64,000 bases of DNA, taken from the NCBI GenBank assembly GCA_041402005.1, contig JAWKTB010000007.1:124001-188000 (forward strand). Direction: 5' to 3'. This stretch comes from JAJRXR01 sp041402005. GTDB lineage: Bacteria > Planctomycetota > Phycisphaerae > Phycisphaerales > UBA1924. Below the pieces are notes generated by a model. It was given only the letters and a program-made list of their open reading frames with translations. It did not search any database and was not told the DNA's origin. Below are positions 1 to 8,552 of this stretch, piece by piece. Numbering within the stretch: the first letter of the stretch is position 1; every line of letters starts with the position of its first letter. Both the position numbers and the translations under genes were made by a program.

Positions 1-1
1 G

Positions 2-2176
2 GTGCGGGCGGCGAGCGCGGGGGGTGTGCTCGCGTTCCGGGCCAGGTGGTACACGCCGACGAACACGACGGTGCTGATCGTGGGGGATATCGATCCGGAG
101 CAGGCGACGCGGGCGGTGTCGCGCTGGTACGGGACGCTGGCGGCACGCGCGACGCCGGTGCGCCAGGCGCGCTGCTCGGCGTACCCCGAAGAGCGCCGGG
201 CGGCGATCGGGTCGGATCCCGAACTGGGTGGGTCGGAGGTGGCGCTCGTCAGCATCGCGCCCCCGAGCGGGCCGGTGCGCACGCAGGGGGACCTGCGCAA
301 GTTCCTGCTGGAGCAGACGGCGATGCGGGCGCTCGACGGGCGCATCAACGCCGCGATCGCGGAGGGACGCCTGGAGGCGATCGACCAGGGCGTCTTCGTC
401 GCGGACTTGTACGGGGCGATGCGCGTGGCGCAGGTCGCGGCGACCGCGCCGGCGGACGGGTGGCGCGACGCCCTCGCCGGGCTGTGCGCCGAGACGCAGC
501 GCATCCGCGAGTTCGGCTTCACCCGCACCGAGACCGACGAGGCGATCGCCCGGATGCTGACCATTCTGGACGAGTACGCCGAGGTGGAGGCGTCGCTGCC
601 CTCGAGCGAGGTGATGCGCTGGCTGAACTACAACGACGCGGCGGGGCACGTCTGGATGACGATGCAGGCGGAGCTTGGCCTGGCCCGGCGCATCCTTATC
701 GGCGTGCGCGCGGAGGAGCTGACGCGCGAGCTGCGGGAGATGATGCCGGAGGGGGCGGAGACGGTGGTGGTGACGGCGCCCGAGGGGGCGATCGAGAAGC
801 GAGAGGTCCTGGCGGTCGTGGACGGGGCGATGGAGGGTCCGCTGGACCCGGTCGCGGAGCCGGCGCCCCCGACGGCGCTGACGCCCCGGCTGCCCGACGC
901 GGGGGCGGTGGAAGAGATCACGGCTCACCCGCCGAGCGGGGTGTGGTCCGCGTGGCTGTCGAACAACGTGCGCGTGCACCATCGGCGCGTGCCGGGGTCG
1001 GAGGGGCGCGTGCTCGTGCGCGCGACGCTGGGCGATGTGGACGGGCGGACGGGCGAGGACGAGCTGGCGTCGGCGTGCGCCGAGGCGTGGGCGAGGCCGG
1101 CGGTGGAGGGGATCTCGTCGGTGCAGGTGCGTCGGTTGCTCGCCGACGCGCGGGTATCGGTCTCGGGGTGGGGAGACGCGGGGGGATTGGTGCTGCAGAT
1201 CGAGGCGTCGCCGCGGGACATGGTGCTGGCGTTCGAGCTGGCGCACCGCCTGCTCCTGGACCCATCGCTGGAGGGCCCGGCGCTCGAAAGGTGGCGGCGG
1301 GCCCGTTTGATGGAGCTGGAGAAGACCAGCCACGACCCGGTCGGGCGGCTGGACGACGGGCTCGCGGCGCTGGCCTCGCCCAGGGTCGAGCTCGACGAGG
1401 GGGGTGACGGGCGTGCGAACGAGGTCGGCGCGATCACGCTCGAGGGCGCGCGGGCGTGGCTGGGCGAACTCGTGGCATCAGCGCCACTTGAGGTCTCGAT
1501 CGTCGGGGACATCTCGCGCACCGATGCGTTCGAGCTGAGCGAGCGGTATCTGGGTTCGCTGCCGAGGCGGGCGCGTGTTTCGGCGTCGAGCGGGAGCGAC
1601 GATGAGGCCGGGTCGAGGCTCAGGCGGGTCGAAAACGTCGAGACGCGGACGCCGGTCGCGGGGGTGCTGTCGGCGCTGCGGGGGGGCGCGATGTCGGAGA
1701 CGCCCGAGGGGGGGCGTCTGGCGGTGGCGGCGCGGGTCTTGCAGTCGCGGCTCAACGCGACGCTGCGCGAGCAGCGCCGCCTCGTCTCCTCGGTCCGGTG
1801 CGAGGTTCACAGCGGCGCGGGGGGGCTGGGCGAGGACGTGCTGAGCGTGCGCACCACGTGCGAGCCGGAGCACAGCGATGAGGTCGCGGAGCTGATCGAG
1901 CGGGCGATCGAGGCGTTGTCGACGAAGCCGGCGAGCGCGGACGAGGTGTCCGCCGCGGCGAGTCAGGTCGCGGGCGAATACCGCGACGCGCTGGCGACGC
2001 CCGAGTTCTGGGCGGAGACGCTGGACTCGCTCGATCGGCGTGGACTGTCGCTGGACGACCTGGCGGGGGCGCTCGACGCGCGGGCGGCGTGCATGCCCCA
2101 GGACGTGCTGGGGGCGATGCAGACTTGCCGCGGGTCGGCGCTGTGGGTGACGCTGATCACGCGACCGGCGCCATGA
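2..2176 (+). CDS. M16 (insulinase-type) peptidase, C-terminal part, cut by window edge
   Basis: This is the C-terminal 724 residues of a zinc-peptidase family M16 protein; its start lies upstream of the window. The first visible residues (ARWYTPTNTTVLIVGDID) match the family segment that follows the catalytic helix, so the HxxEH zinc motif must lie just outside. A second M16-like half begins near residue 310 (SAWLSNNVRVHHRR) and repeats the VSIVGDIS element near residue 497. Such inactive C-terminal halves form the second lobe of the clam-shell enzyme. The gene converges on atpG with a 30-bp gap. Family assignment is fairly secure, but the substrate and the integrity of the active site cannot be judged. 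Confidence 0.8.
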   Translation: MRAASAGGVLAFRARWYTPTNTTVLIVGDIDPEQATRAVSRWYGTLAARATPVRQARCSAYPEERRAAIGSDPELGGSEVALVSIAPPSGPVRTQGDLRKFLLEQTAMRALDGRINAAIAEGRLEAIDQGVFVADLYGAMRVAQVAATAPADGWRDALAGLCAETQRIREFGFTRTETDEAIARMLTILDEYAEVEASLPSSEVMRWLNYNDAAGHVWMTMQAELGLARRILIGVRAEELTRELREMMPEGAETVVVTAPEGAIEKREVLAVVDGAMEGPLDPVAEPAPPTALTPRLPDAGAVEEITAHPPSGVWSAWLSNNVRVHHRRVPGSEGRVLVRATLGDVDGRTGEDELASACAEAWARPAVEGISSVQVRRLLADARVSVSGWGDAGGLVLQIEASPRDMVLAFELAHRLLLDPSLEGPALERWRRARLMELEKTSHDPVGRLDDGLAALASPRVELDEGGDGRANEVGAITLEGARAWLGELVASAPLEVSIVGDISRTDAFELSERYLGSLPRRARVSASSGSDDEAGSRLRRVENVETRTPVAGVLSALRGGAMSETPEGGRLAVAARVLQSRLNATLREQRRLVSSVRCEVHSGAGGLGEDVLSVRTTCEPEHSDEVAELIERAIEALSTKPASADEVSAAASQVAGEYRDALATPEFWAETLDSLDRRGLSLDDLAGALDARAACMPQDVLGAMQTCRGSALWVTLITRPAP

Positions 2177-2206
2177 CCGCGCCGGGGCGAGACGTGCGGG
2201 CTCCGA

Positions 2207-3088
2207 TCACTCGAGGGCCGCGGCGCCCGAGATGATCTCGGTCAGCTCGGTCGTGATCTGCGACTGGCGGGCGCGGTTGTACTTGCGCTTGAGGTTGTGG
2301 CCCATCTTGCCCGCGTTGTCGGTGGCGGCCTTCATCGCGACCATCCGTGCGACGTGCTCGCTCACCACCGCGTCGTTGAAGCACTGGAAGAGCTGGGCCT
2401 TGACGGCGGCGGGGAGCAGGTGGTCGAGCAACTGCTCGGCGTCGGGGCTGAACTCGTAGAGGGGCTTGAGGGCGCCCGCGCTCTTGTCCGTCGAGCCGGC
2501 GCCCTCGGGGCGGGCGAAGGGCAGGAGCTGGAGGATCTCTGGCTTCTGGCGACCGGCGGAGAGGAACTTCATGTACACCACGCGGACGGCGCTGACTTCG
2601 CCGGCGCTGAAGCGCTCGACGTACTCGGCGGCGAGGCGCTCGACGTCCTCGAAGCGGGGCTTGTCGCCGAACTGCGTGTGGTGCGCGCCCAGCGTGACGC
2701 CGTTGAACTTGAGGACGGAGGCGCCCTTCTTGCCGACGGCCTCGACGCGGCCCTGCATCGCCTTGGGCGTGTTGCGCAGGTAGCGGAGCGCCTCGCGGAC
2801 GATGGAGGAGTTGTACGGGCCGCACAGGCCTCGGTCGGAGGTGATGAGGAGGGTGAGCTCGGGGGCGTCGCCCTTGGGCTCGCCGAGGAGGGGGTGGTCG
2901 ACGCCCTCGGCGGCCTCGCCGAGCTGGGCGACCAGGTCGAAGAGGGCGGCGGTGTAGGGCTTGGTGTCGGTGGCGGCGGCCTGGGCCTTGGCGAACTTGC
3001 TGGTGGCGATCATCTGCATCGTGCGCGTGATGCGCTTGATGTTGCCGACCGCCTTCATCCGCTTCTTGATCTCTCGGCTCTTGCCCAT
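2207..3088 (-). CDS. atpG: ATP synthase F1 gamma subunit, not in an atp operon here
   Basis: This encodes the central rotor shaft of F1F0 ATP synthase (293 aa, the usual length). The N-terminus MGKSREIKKRMKAVGNIKRI and the C-terminus RARQSQITTELTEIISGAAA are the two conserved coiled-coil helices of the gamma subunit. No other atp gene flanks it: upstream is a metallo-hydrolase and downstream a convergent peptidase. The gene therefore sits apart from atpA and atpD at least locally. A TACGAT hexamer lies 8 nt before the ATG and no ribosome binding site is visible, consistent with a leaderless transcript. Confidence 0.95.
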   Translation of the reverse strand: MGKSREIKKRMKAVGNIKRITRTMQMIATSKFAKAQAAATDTKPYTAALFDLVAQLGEAAEGVDHPLLGEPKGDAPELTLLITSDRGLCGPYNSSIVREALRYLRNTPKAMQGRVEAVGKKGASVLKFNGVTLGAHHTQFGDKPRFEDVERLAAEYVERFSAGEVSAVRVVYMKFLSAGRQKPEILQLLPFARPEGAGSTDKSAGALKPLYEFSPDAEQLLDHLLPAAVKAQLFQCFNDAVVSEHVARMVAMKAATDNAGKMGHNLKRKYNRARQSQITTELTEIISGAAALE

Positions 3089-3096
3089 GGGGCGGG

Positions 3097-3102
3097 ATCG
3101 TA
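3097..3102 (-). promoter_or_regulatory. Putative -10 hexamer of atpG (leaderless)
   Basis: TACGAT on the minus strand ends 8 nt before the atpG ATG. With a normal -10-to-start distance, transcription would begin at or next to the initiation codon. No clear -35 box is seen. Confidence 0.45.
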
Positions 3103-3154
3103 GGCCCCCTCCGGGCGGTTCCGGCCCGGGGAGGGACTTGCCCCGGACAGGCCC

Positions 3155-3979
3155 TCAGGCTCCCAGTACCAGCCCGTCGTGGGCCAAGGAGATGCCCTCG
3201 GGCAGGCCGGCGTTGGTCGCCTCGTGGGGCAGGTCGTGGCTCATATGCACGAGCCAGGTGCGGTATGCGCCCACGCGTCCGGCGATGTTGACCGCCTGGT
3301 CGAGGGTCAGGTGCGTGGGGTGATGCCGGCGGCGCAGGGCGTCGAGGACGAGCGTGCGCACGCCCTCCAGGTGGCGCCACGACTCGGGGGGGAAGCCCGA
3401 GACGTCGGTGCAGTAGGCGAGGGGGAAGACGCCGGCGGGGTCATCGAGCCCCGGGCCGGCGGGCTCCAGGCGGTAGGCGAGGATGGGCAGGCGCCCGTGC
3501 AGGACTCGGAAGGGGGTGACGCGCAGGCCCAAGAGATCGAGCGTGACGCCCGGCTCCAGGCGCCTGGCGACAAGGGTGGCGACGAAGGAGTCCTGGACGT
3601 TCGACTCGCGCTCGAAGATGTGCTTGTAGACGCGCTGCAAGTGGTTGAGCGTGTGCTGTTCGGCGTAGACGTCGATGGGGGCGTTCATGGTGACGTTGAA
3701 GCGTCGGACCTCGTCGAGGCCGAAGGTGTGGTCCACGTGGTTGTGCGTGAAGAGGATGGCGTCCACGCGATCGAGCTTGGCGCGCAGGGCCTGCTGGCGG
3801 AGGTCGGGGCCGGCGTCGAGGAGGATGGTCCGCTCCTGTCCGGTCTTGTCGGTGAAGCGGAGGGCGGCGCTGGTGCGCAGGCGGTTGTCCCTGGGGTCGG
3901 TCGAGGCGCAGACGGGGCAGTCACACCCGATGGCGGGGACGCCCGCGCTGGTGCCGGTGCCGAGGAACTCGAAGCGCAC
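3155..3979 (-). CDS. MBL-fold metallo-hydrolase, PhnP-like
   Basis: A 274-residue metallo-beta-lactamase-fold hydrolase. The dinuclear metal motif THNHVDH is at residues 78-84, the first strand MRFEFLGTGTSAG opens the protein, and HMSHD supplies further ligands near the C-terminus. The CDCPVC cluster at residues 19-24 resembles the structural zinc site of the PhnP group of cyclic phosphodiesterases, which suggests a phosphodiester substrate (inference). The start is a GTG preceded by TAGTCT six nt upstream and no ribosome binding site. No phosphonate-degradation genes lie nearby, so a role in that pathway is not supported. Confidence 0.85.
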   Translation of the reverse strand: MRFEFLGTGTSAGVPAIGCDCPVCASTDPRDNRLRTSAALRFTDKTGQERTILLDAGPDLRQQALRAKLDRVDAILFTHNHVDHTFGLDEVRRFNVTMNAPIDVYAEQHTLNHLQRVYKHIFERESNVQDSFVATLVARRLEPGVTLDLLGLRVTPFRVLHGRLPILAYRLEPAGPGLDDPAGVFPLAYCTDVSGFPPESWRHLEGVRTLVLDALRRRHHPTHLTLDQAVNIAGRVGAYRTWLVHMSHDLPHEATNAGLPEGISLAHDGLVLGA

Positions 3980-3985
3980 GAATAA

Positions 3986-3991
3986 AGACTA
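3986..3991 (-). promoter_or_regulatory. Putative -10 hexamer of the MBL-fold gene (leaderless)
   Basis: TAGTCT on the minus strand is separated by six AT-rich bases from the GTG start. This fits the window-wide pattern of hexamers abutting start codons. Confidence 0.45.
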
Positions 3992-4038
3992 GGCCGGCGG
4001 ACCGGACGAACCGGAGAGGGGTCGCGTTGGCGCCGGGG

Positions 4039-5946
4039 TTACGGGCAGCCGGCGCCAAAGGCGGTGAGGAACGCGACGATGTCGGAGAAATCGAACTGCC
4101 CGAAGGGGAGGGCGAAGTCGGCGGTGGGGGCCTGGGAGGCGAAGGCCTCCAGGAAGGCGATGACGTCCGTGAAGTCGAGCTGGCCCTGGGGCGGGGCGAG
4201 GTCGACGGCGCAGGCGGCGGGGACGAAGAAGACGTTGTCGGGGATCTCGTCGCCAATGGAGGTGTTGCGCCGGATGATGACGGCGAGGGTCTGCTCCTCG
4301 ACCATGTCGCGCACGTCGGAGGGGAGATAGGCGGCGTACCAGAAGCGGTCGCCGTCACGCAGGCGCGTGAACTGATCACTGAGCACGCGGGACATGGTCT
4401 CGCCGACGAGGCCCTGGTCACGCCGGGGCTCGGCGAGCAGTCCGACCCAGGAGTCCACGTCGTCGACCGAGGCGTAGGCGGAGGCGAGGCGGGCGGTGAC
4501 GCCGGCGTCGGGATTGATGTCGGCGAAGTCGGCGGCCGGGGCGCGTCCGTAGGCGACGCGGACGTCGTTGTAGCTTGGCAGGCCGTGGTCGCGACCGCGC
4601 TGGATGTTGAGTGAGGCCAGATCGAAGCCGCCCGAGCCGGGAGCGCCGAAGAGGAAGTTGCGGACGCCGTCAACGATGGAGTTGTCGACATTCTGGGCGA
4701 CCTGCGAGGCGAGGCCACGCAGGAGCGGGTCGATGCCGTTGTCGATGATCTGCTGGGGCGAGAAGAAGGCGCTCTCGAGTGGGAGGTTGCCGGCGGGGAT
4801 GGGATCGCCGTCCGCGTCGAGGCGGAGGAGTTGGGGCGAGAGCATGGAGTGCCCGAAGCGGTAGGCGGCGGTGGCGAAGACGTTGGCGATGCCGGCGTCC
4901 AGCCCGGGGTCGTAGGCGGCGTACTCGGGCAGGGCGTCGGGCCCGAGGATCACGGGGAGGAACTCGCGGTAGGTGATCGACTGGATCTCGGCGGCGACCA
5001 TGGCGCGGGCGCGCTCGTAGATCTCGTCACCGGTCAGCGAGGGGTTCTGGGCGGCGATGAGGTCGGCCCAGTGGTTGTGCTCGCGCATGAACAGGGTGTG
5101 CATGGCGGTGAGGCCGACCTGCTCGTTGGCGCGGACGTCGCCGGCGAGGAAGAGGGTGGGGTCGGCGGGGGTGGGGGCGTTGGGGAAGGCGTTGACGTTG
5201 AAGGGGAGCAGGTCGCCCGGGCTGGTCTTGAGGCGCCCCGTGCCGTCGAGCGTGCGCAGCTCGAGGGCGCGGGCGTCGTCCGAGCCGTAGACCTGCGAGG
5301 CGTCGACGTACGCGGTGATGTTGTTCATCTGCTGGCGGACGCCTTCGATCATCGTGTAGGCGGAGCGGTCGAGGGGGATGAGCACCGAGCCGCTCGAGGA
5401 GGGGTCGAACCACGCGTCGCCCTCGGGGACGGCGATGTCGAAGTGCTCGGCGGGGGCGGCGACGGGCGTCTCGTCGATGTCGTGGTCGAGGAACTGGCCC
5501 CACTGCCAGACGTAGTCGGAGGCGCGCAGGGGGTTGGGCAGGTCGGCGCTCTGGGCGGCGACGAGGTTGCTGACGAGGCGGGGGCTGGGTCGTCCGTCGC
5601 CGGCGGGGGAGCTGACGCCGTCGGCGTAGTCGCTCGGGGCGAGGCGCCCGAAGGGGGTGATCGCGCCGCCGCGGGAGGGGGTGTCGAGGTTGTTGAACCA
5701 CCCATCGATGCGTCGGAACTCATCGGGGAAGTGTGCGGCCCCCTCGCCGCCGCGGGCGGGGCTCTGGTTCTGCCCGGGCCCGGAGAGGCTCACGGGCGAC
5801 CGGAGGGAGCGCTGCACGAGCGAGCTGATGCGGGCGTCGGGGGAATCGGGCGAGGGGTCGCGCTGCTGGGCGAGCGCCGGGTCGCCCAGGGCGAGGGGGA
5901 TGATGAGCACGGGCGCCAAACGAGCGACGCCGGGGATGGGGTTCAT
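4039..5946 (-). CDS. Secreted animal-type heme peroxidase with C-terminal GC-type dockerin
   Basis: A 635-residue exported peroxidase. A signal peptide ends near AQQ (residues 26-28). The animal heme peroxidase (peroxidasin/cyclooxygenase) fold is marked by WGQFLDHD with distal His155, the Ca-site region ITAYVDASQVYG at 210-221, MHTLFMREHNHWA near 282-294, the proximal His in RFGHSML (His366), and LNIQRGRDHGLPSYND. The C-terminus has two DFSDV/DFTDV dockerin-like repeats and ends GCP. The ATG at 5946 is chosen because AAGGAG precedes it and a signal peptide follows; the reading frame itself is open further upstream. It is the last of four consecutive minus-strand dockerin genes. Oxidation of halides or phenolics at the cell surface is plausible. 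Confidence 0.9.
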   Translation of the reverse strand: MNPIPGVARLAPVLIIPLALGDPALAQQRDPSPDSPDARISSLVQRSLRSPVSLSGPGQNQSPARGGEGAAHFPDEFRRIDGWFNNLDTPSRGGAITPFGRLAPSDYADGVSSPAGDGRPSPRLVSNLVAAQSADLPNPLRASDYVWQWGQFLDHDIDETPVAAPAEHFDIAVPEGDAWFDPSSSGSVLIPLDRSAYTMIEGVRQQMNNITAYVDASQVYGSDDARALELRTLDGTGRLKTSPGDLLPFNVNAFPNAPTPADPTLFLAGDVRANEQVGLTAMHTLFMREHNHWADLIAAQNPSLTGDEIYERARAMVAAEIQSITYREFLPVILGPDALPEYAAYDPGLDAGIANVFATAAYRFGHSMLSPQLLRLDADGDPIPAGNLPLESAFFSPQQIIDNGIDPLLRGLASQVAQNVDNSIVDGVRNFLFGAPGSGGFDLASLNIQRGRDHGLPSYNDVRVAYGRAPAADFADINPDAGVTARLASAYASVDDVDSWVGLLAEPRRDQGLVGETMSRVLSDQFTRLRDGDRFWYAAYLPSDVRDMVEEQTLAVIIRRNTSIGDEIPDNVFFVPAACAVDLAPPQGQLDFTDVIAFLEAFASQAPTADFALPFGQFDFSDIVAFLTAFGAGCP

Positions 5947-6163
5947 GAGGCAACTCCTTGCGGCAAAGGACCGCACCGCGCCGGGTGATTTCCCCGGAAG
6001 CGATGTGATACGGAAAGGAGAGCGCGGGTGGTGTGAAAATCGACTCGTGCCCGAAGATTTTTGTCGTCCGGAGTGTGAGGTGGGCGCTACTCGGACGACC
6101 ACCGCGTCGAGGCAGGGGGCGCCTCCCCCCAGGACGGGGGATCAGGCGGACAGGGCGGGCGCC

Positions 6164-8365
6164 CTACGGGCAGCCACCCCCGAAGAGGGCGAGGTAGGCG
6201 AGCACGTCGGAGAAGTCGAAGACGCCGAGGGGTGGGGCGAGGTCCGCCTCGGGCGCGCCCTCGCTGAAGGCCGTCAGGAAGACGACGACGTCGGAGAAGT
6301 CGAGCGAGCCGAAGGGCTTGTCGAGGTCGGCGGGGCTGCACCCCTCGAGGCAGAGCGCCTCGAAGATCTTGAACGCGTCGAGGGCCGCCTCGAGCACGGA
6401 GTTGTTCGGGACGTCGGCGACGGAGAAACGCACGCGCACGCCGGCGGAGAGCGCGATGTAGTCGGCGATGCGGTAGCTGCGCTCGAACCAGAGGTCGCCC
6501 TGGTTGGCGATCGACTCGACGGAGGTCCAGGCGCCGCCGTCGGGCGAGAGCTCGATCTCGAGGCGGTCGGCGTCGTTGGCGGAGTTGGAGAACCAGGCGG
6601 CGAAGGAGAGGACGGGGTCGGTCGCGCCGGAGAGATCGAAGGGGGGGGAGATGAGGCGGGTGGGTCCGCCATCGACGTCGGAGTCGCCGAAGGCGTTGCT
6701 GGTGAGGTAGCAGCGACCGGAGCCGTCGAAGTCGGCGGGTGGGTCGCCGCGCCCGTTGTTGAGGGGAATGCCGATCTGCCAGGCGCCGGCGGTCAGAGAG
6801 GGATCGTTGACGACGGTCCATCCCGGCGCGGTCTCGAAGTTGAAGTCGGCGGTGACGATGAGCGAGTCGGCGGCGTAGGTGGTGTAGAGGAACTCCGGGG
6901 CGTCGCGCGGGTCGGTGTGGACGTCGGCCGCTGTGTCGTTGGCGCTGACGTAGAAGCGGACCGTCGAGGCGCACGCGGCAGTGGGGAAGGCGCCCTCGAA
7001 GACGCCAGGCGAGACCTCGCCCATCGGGACGAGCGTCTCGGCGAGGTTCGGGGCGACGGTGTGGAGCATGACGGCGCCGGTGTCGAGCGTGACCCCGTCG
7101 TCGGGGCTGATGGCGACGCGCAGGGTTGTCATGCCGTCGGGGTCGATCGAGGCGGGCAGACCGAGGGGATACGAGAAGTTGAGTCCCGGGGGGATGCAGA
7201 CGCCGAGGGGGTGGGCGAGGGCGTACTGGAGGTCGGGGAGGTTGATGTTGGAGCCCTGGTTGCCGCCGACGTCGTTGCATCCGGCGTGGGTGTGGATGCC
7301 GATGGCGAGGCCCGTGGACTCGTCGATGATGGGTGAGCCGGAGTTGCCGCCGGTGGTGTCCATCGCGTAGCGGATGATGGGCCCGAGGTTCTCGGTGTAA
7401 GGACCGGCGTCGGTCTTCTGGGCCTGGTTCCAGGTGGCGGGGACGGGGGAGGCGGTGGTGCCGAAACCGGTGACGCGGATGGTCTGGCCGGCGACGGGTG
7501 GCGCCTCGTCGGCGAGGGTGAAGGAGTCGCCCTGGGCCTCGAGGGGGGAGAGACCGGTGTTGGAGTTGTCGAAGACGCCGAAGGTGGACCAGTCGTTGCC
7601 GACGCCGAGGGGGCCGGTGGACTGGATTGAGGCGGGATCGACGGGGTACTGGTCTTGGGGTGGCGGGGCGACGGGGTTGCCGGCGGCGTTCGAGAGGGGG
7701 ACGTTGAACTGCATGACGGAGGCGGGGTCGGGGCCGCAGTGACCCGCGGTGATCAGGCAGTGGGGGCGGTTGTTGAAGAGCCAGGCGGTGCACCCGATGG
7801 GCATGAGGCGCCCGACGCGGGGGTCGCTCGAGAGGACGCGGTCGTCGACCGTGCCGCAGAGCGAGCGGGGCGCGCCCTGGACGGGCTCGCCCGCGATGAC
7901 GCCGGCGATGCTGACGCGCGAGGGGCCGGCGCCCGGGGCGGCGAGCAGCTCGACGAGCACTGTGTCGCCATTGAAGTAGGCGGTGCGCAAGCCCCACTGC
8001 TTGACGCTGACGGCGTCGAGGTATTGGACGGCGCCGTCCTCGAGCGAGGTGATCCTGAGCATCGCGGCGTCTGGAGTGCCGATGATGCCGGCGAGCGTGA
8101 CCTTGTCGAAGCGGAGTCGGATCCACGGAGCGCCTGGCGCGGACGCCTCGACGGCGTAGACGCTGACGAGACCCTCGGCGTCGGCGGGAGCGGTGACATC
8201 CCCCGAGTCGGCGACGACGGCGACGAAGTGCTCCTGATAGTTCGGCGGCGCGACGAGTTCCGCGTCGGTGTTCGCACGCTTGTCGGGGCGGGCGGTGTCG
8301 GGAGCGGCGGCGAACGCCTGAACGCCCAGGAGCAGGGCGACGACGAGCGAGGATATCTTGCGCAT
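6164..8365 (-). CDS. Secreted trypsin-fold serine protease with GC-type dockerin
   Basis: A 733-residue exported S1-type protease. A signal peptide covers roughly residues 1-20. The catalytic triad is His209 (LITAGHCG), Asp258 (NDWSTF) and Ser342 (DTTGGNSGSP). Downstream, a beta-sandwich region begins around FETAPGWTVVNDPS and includes DGGPTRLISPPFDLSG, resembling adhesion 'choice-of-anchor' or MAM-like domains. Two DFSDV repeats and a GCP terminus form the dockerin. The roughly 190 residues before the triad lack a recognised domain and could be a propeptide or adhesive module. The substrate is unknown. It sits between the peroxidase and an FG-GAP protein in the dockerin cluster. Confidence 0.88.
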   Translation of the reverse strand: MRKISSLVVALLLGVQAFAAAPDTARPDKRANTDAELVAPPNYQEHFVAVVADSGDVTAPADAEGLVSVYAVEASAPGAPWIRLRFDKVTLAGIIGTPDAAMLRITSLEDGAVQYLDAVSVKQWGLRTAYFNGDTVLVELLAAPGAGPSRVSIAGVIAGEPVQGAPRSLCGTVDDRVLSSDPRVGRLMPIGCTAWLFNNRPHCLITAGHCGPDPASVMQFNVPLSNAAGNPVAPPPQDQYPVDPASIQSTGPLGVGNDWSTFGVFDNSNTGLSPLEAQGDSFTLADEAPPVAGQTIRVTGFGTTASPVPATWNQAQKTDAGPYTENLGPIIRYAMDTTGGNSGSPIIDESTGLAIGIHTHAGCNDVGGNQGSNINLPDLQYALAHPLGVCIPPGLNFSYPLGLPASIDPDGMTTLRVAISPDDGVTLDTGAVMLHTVAPNLAETLVPMGEVSPGVFEGAFPTAACASTVRFYVSANDTAADVHTDPRDAPEFLYTTYAADSLIVTADFNFETAPGWTVVNDPSLTAGAWQIGIPLNNGRGDPPADFDGSGRCYLTSNAFGDSDVDGGPTRLISPPFDLSGATDPVLSFAAWFSNSANDADRLEIELSPDGGAWTSVESIANQGDLWFERSYRIADYIALSAGVRVRFSVADVPNNSVLEAALDAFKIFEALCLEGCSPADLDKPFGSLDFSDVVVFLTAFSEGAPEADLAPPLGVFDFSDVLAYLALFGGGCP

Positions 8366-8552
8366 GGTGTGGCGTCCCGCACGCCGGGAGGCCCGGGTCG
8401 GGGCGGGCGGGACTGACAGCGTCCACGCCCCCGGCGGCTGGATGAGACGCTATCGGGCCCTGGGGAGGTCCGCAAGGGAAAACAGGACGTCGGTGTGGAA
8501 CCTATCGGAATTGGAGCGCGCTTATCGGGCCGGGGAGGTCGGGGGAACCCGA

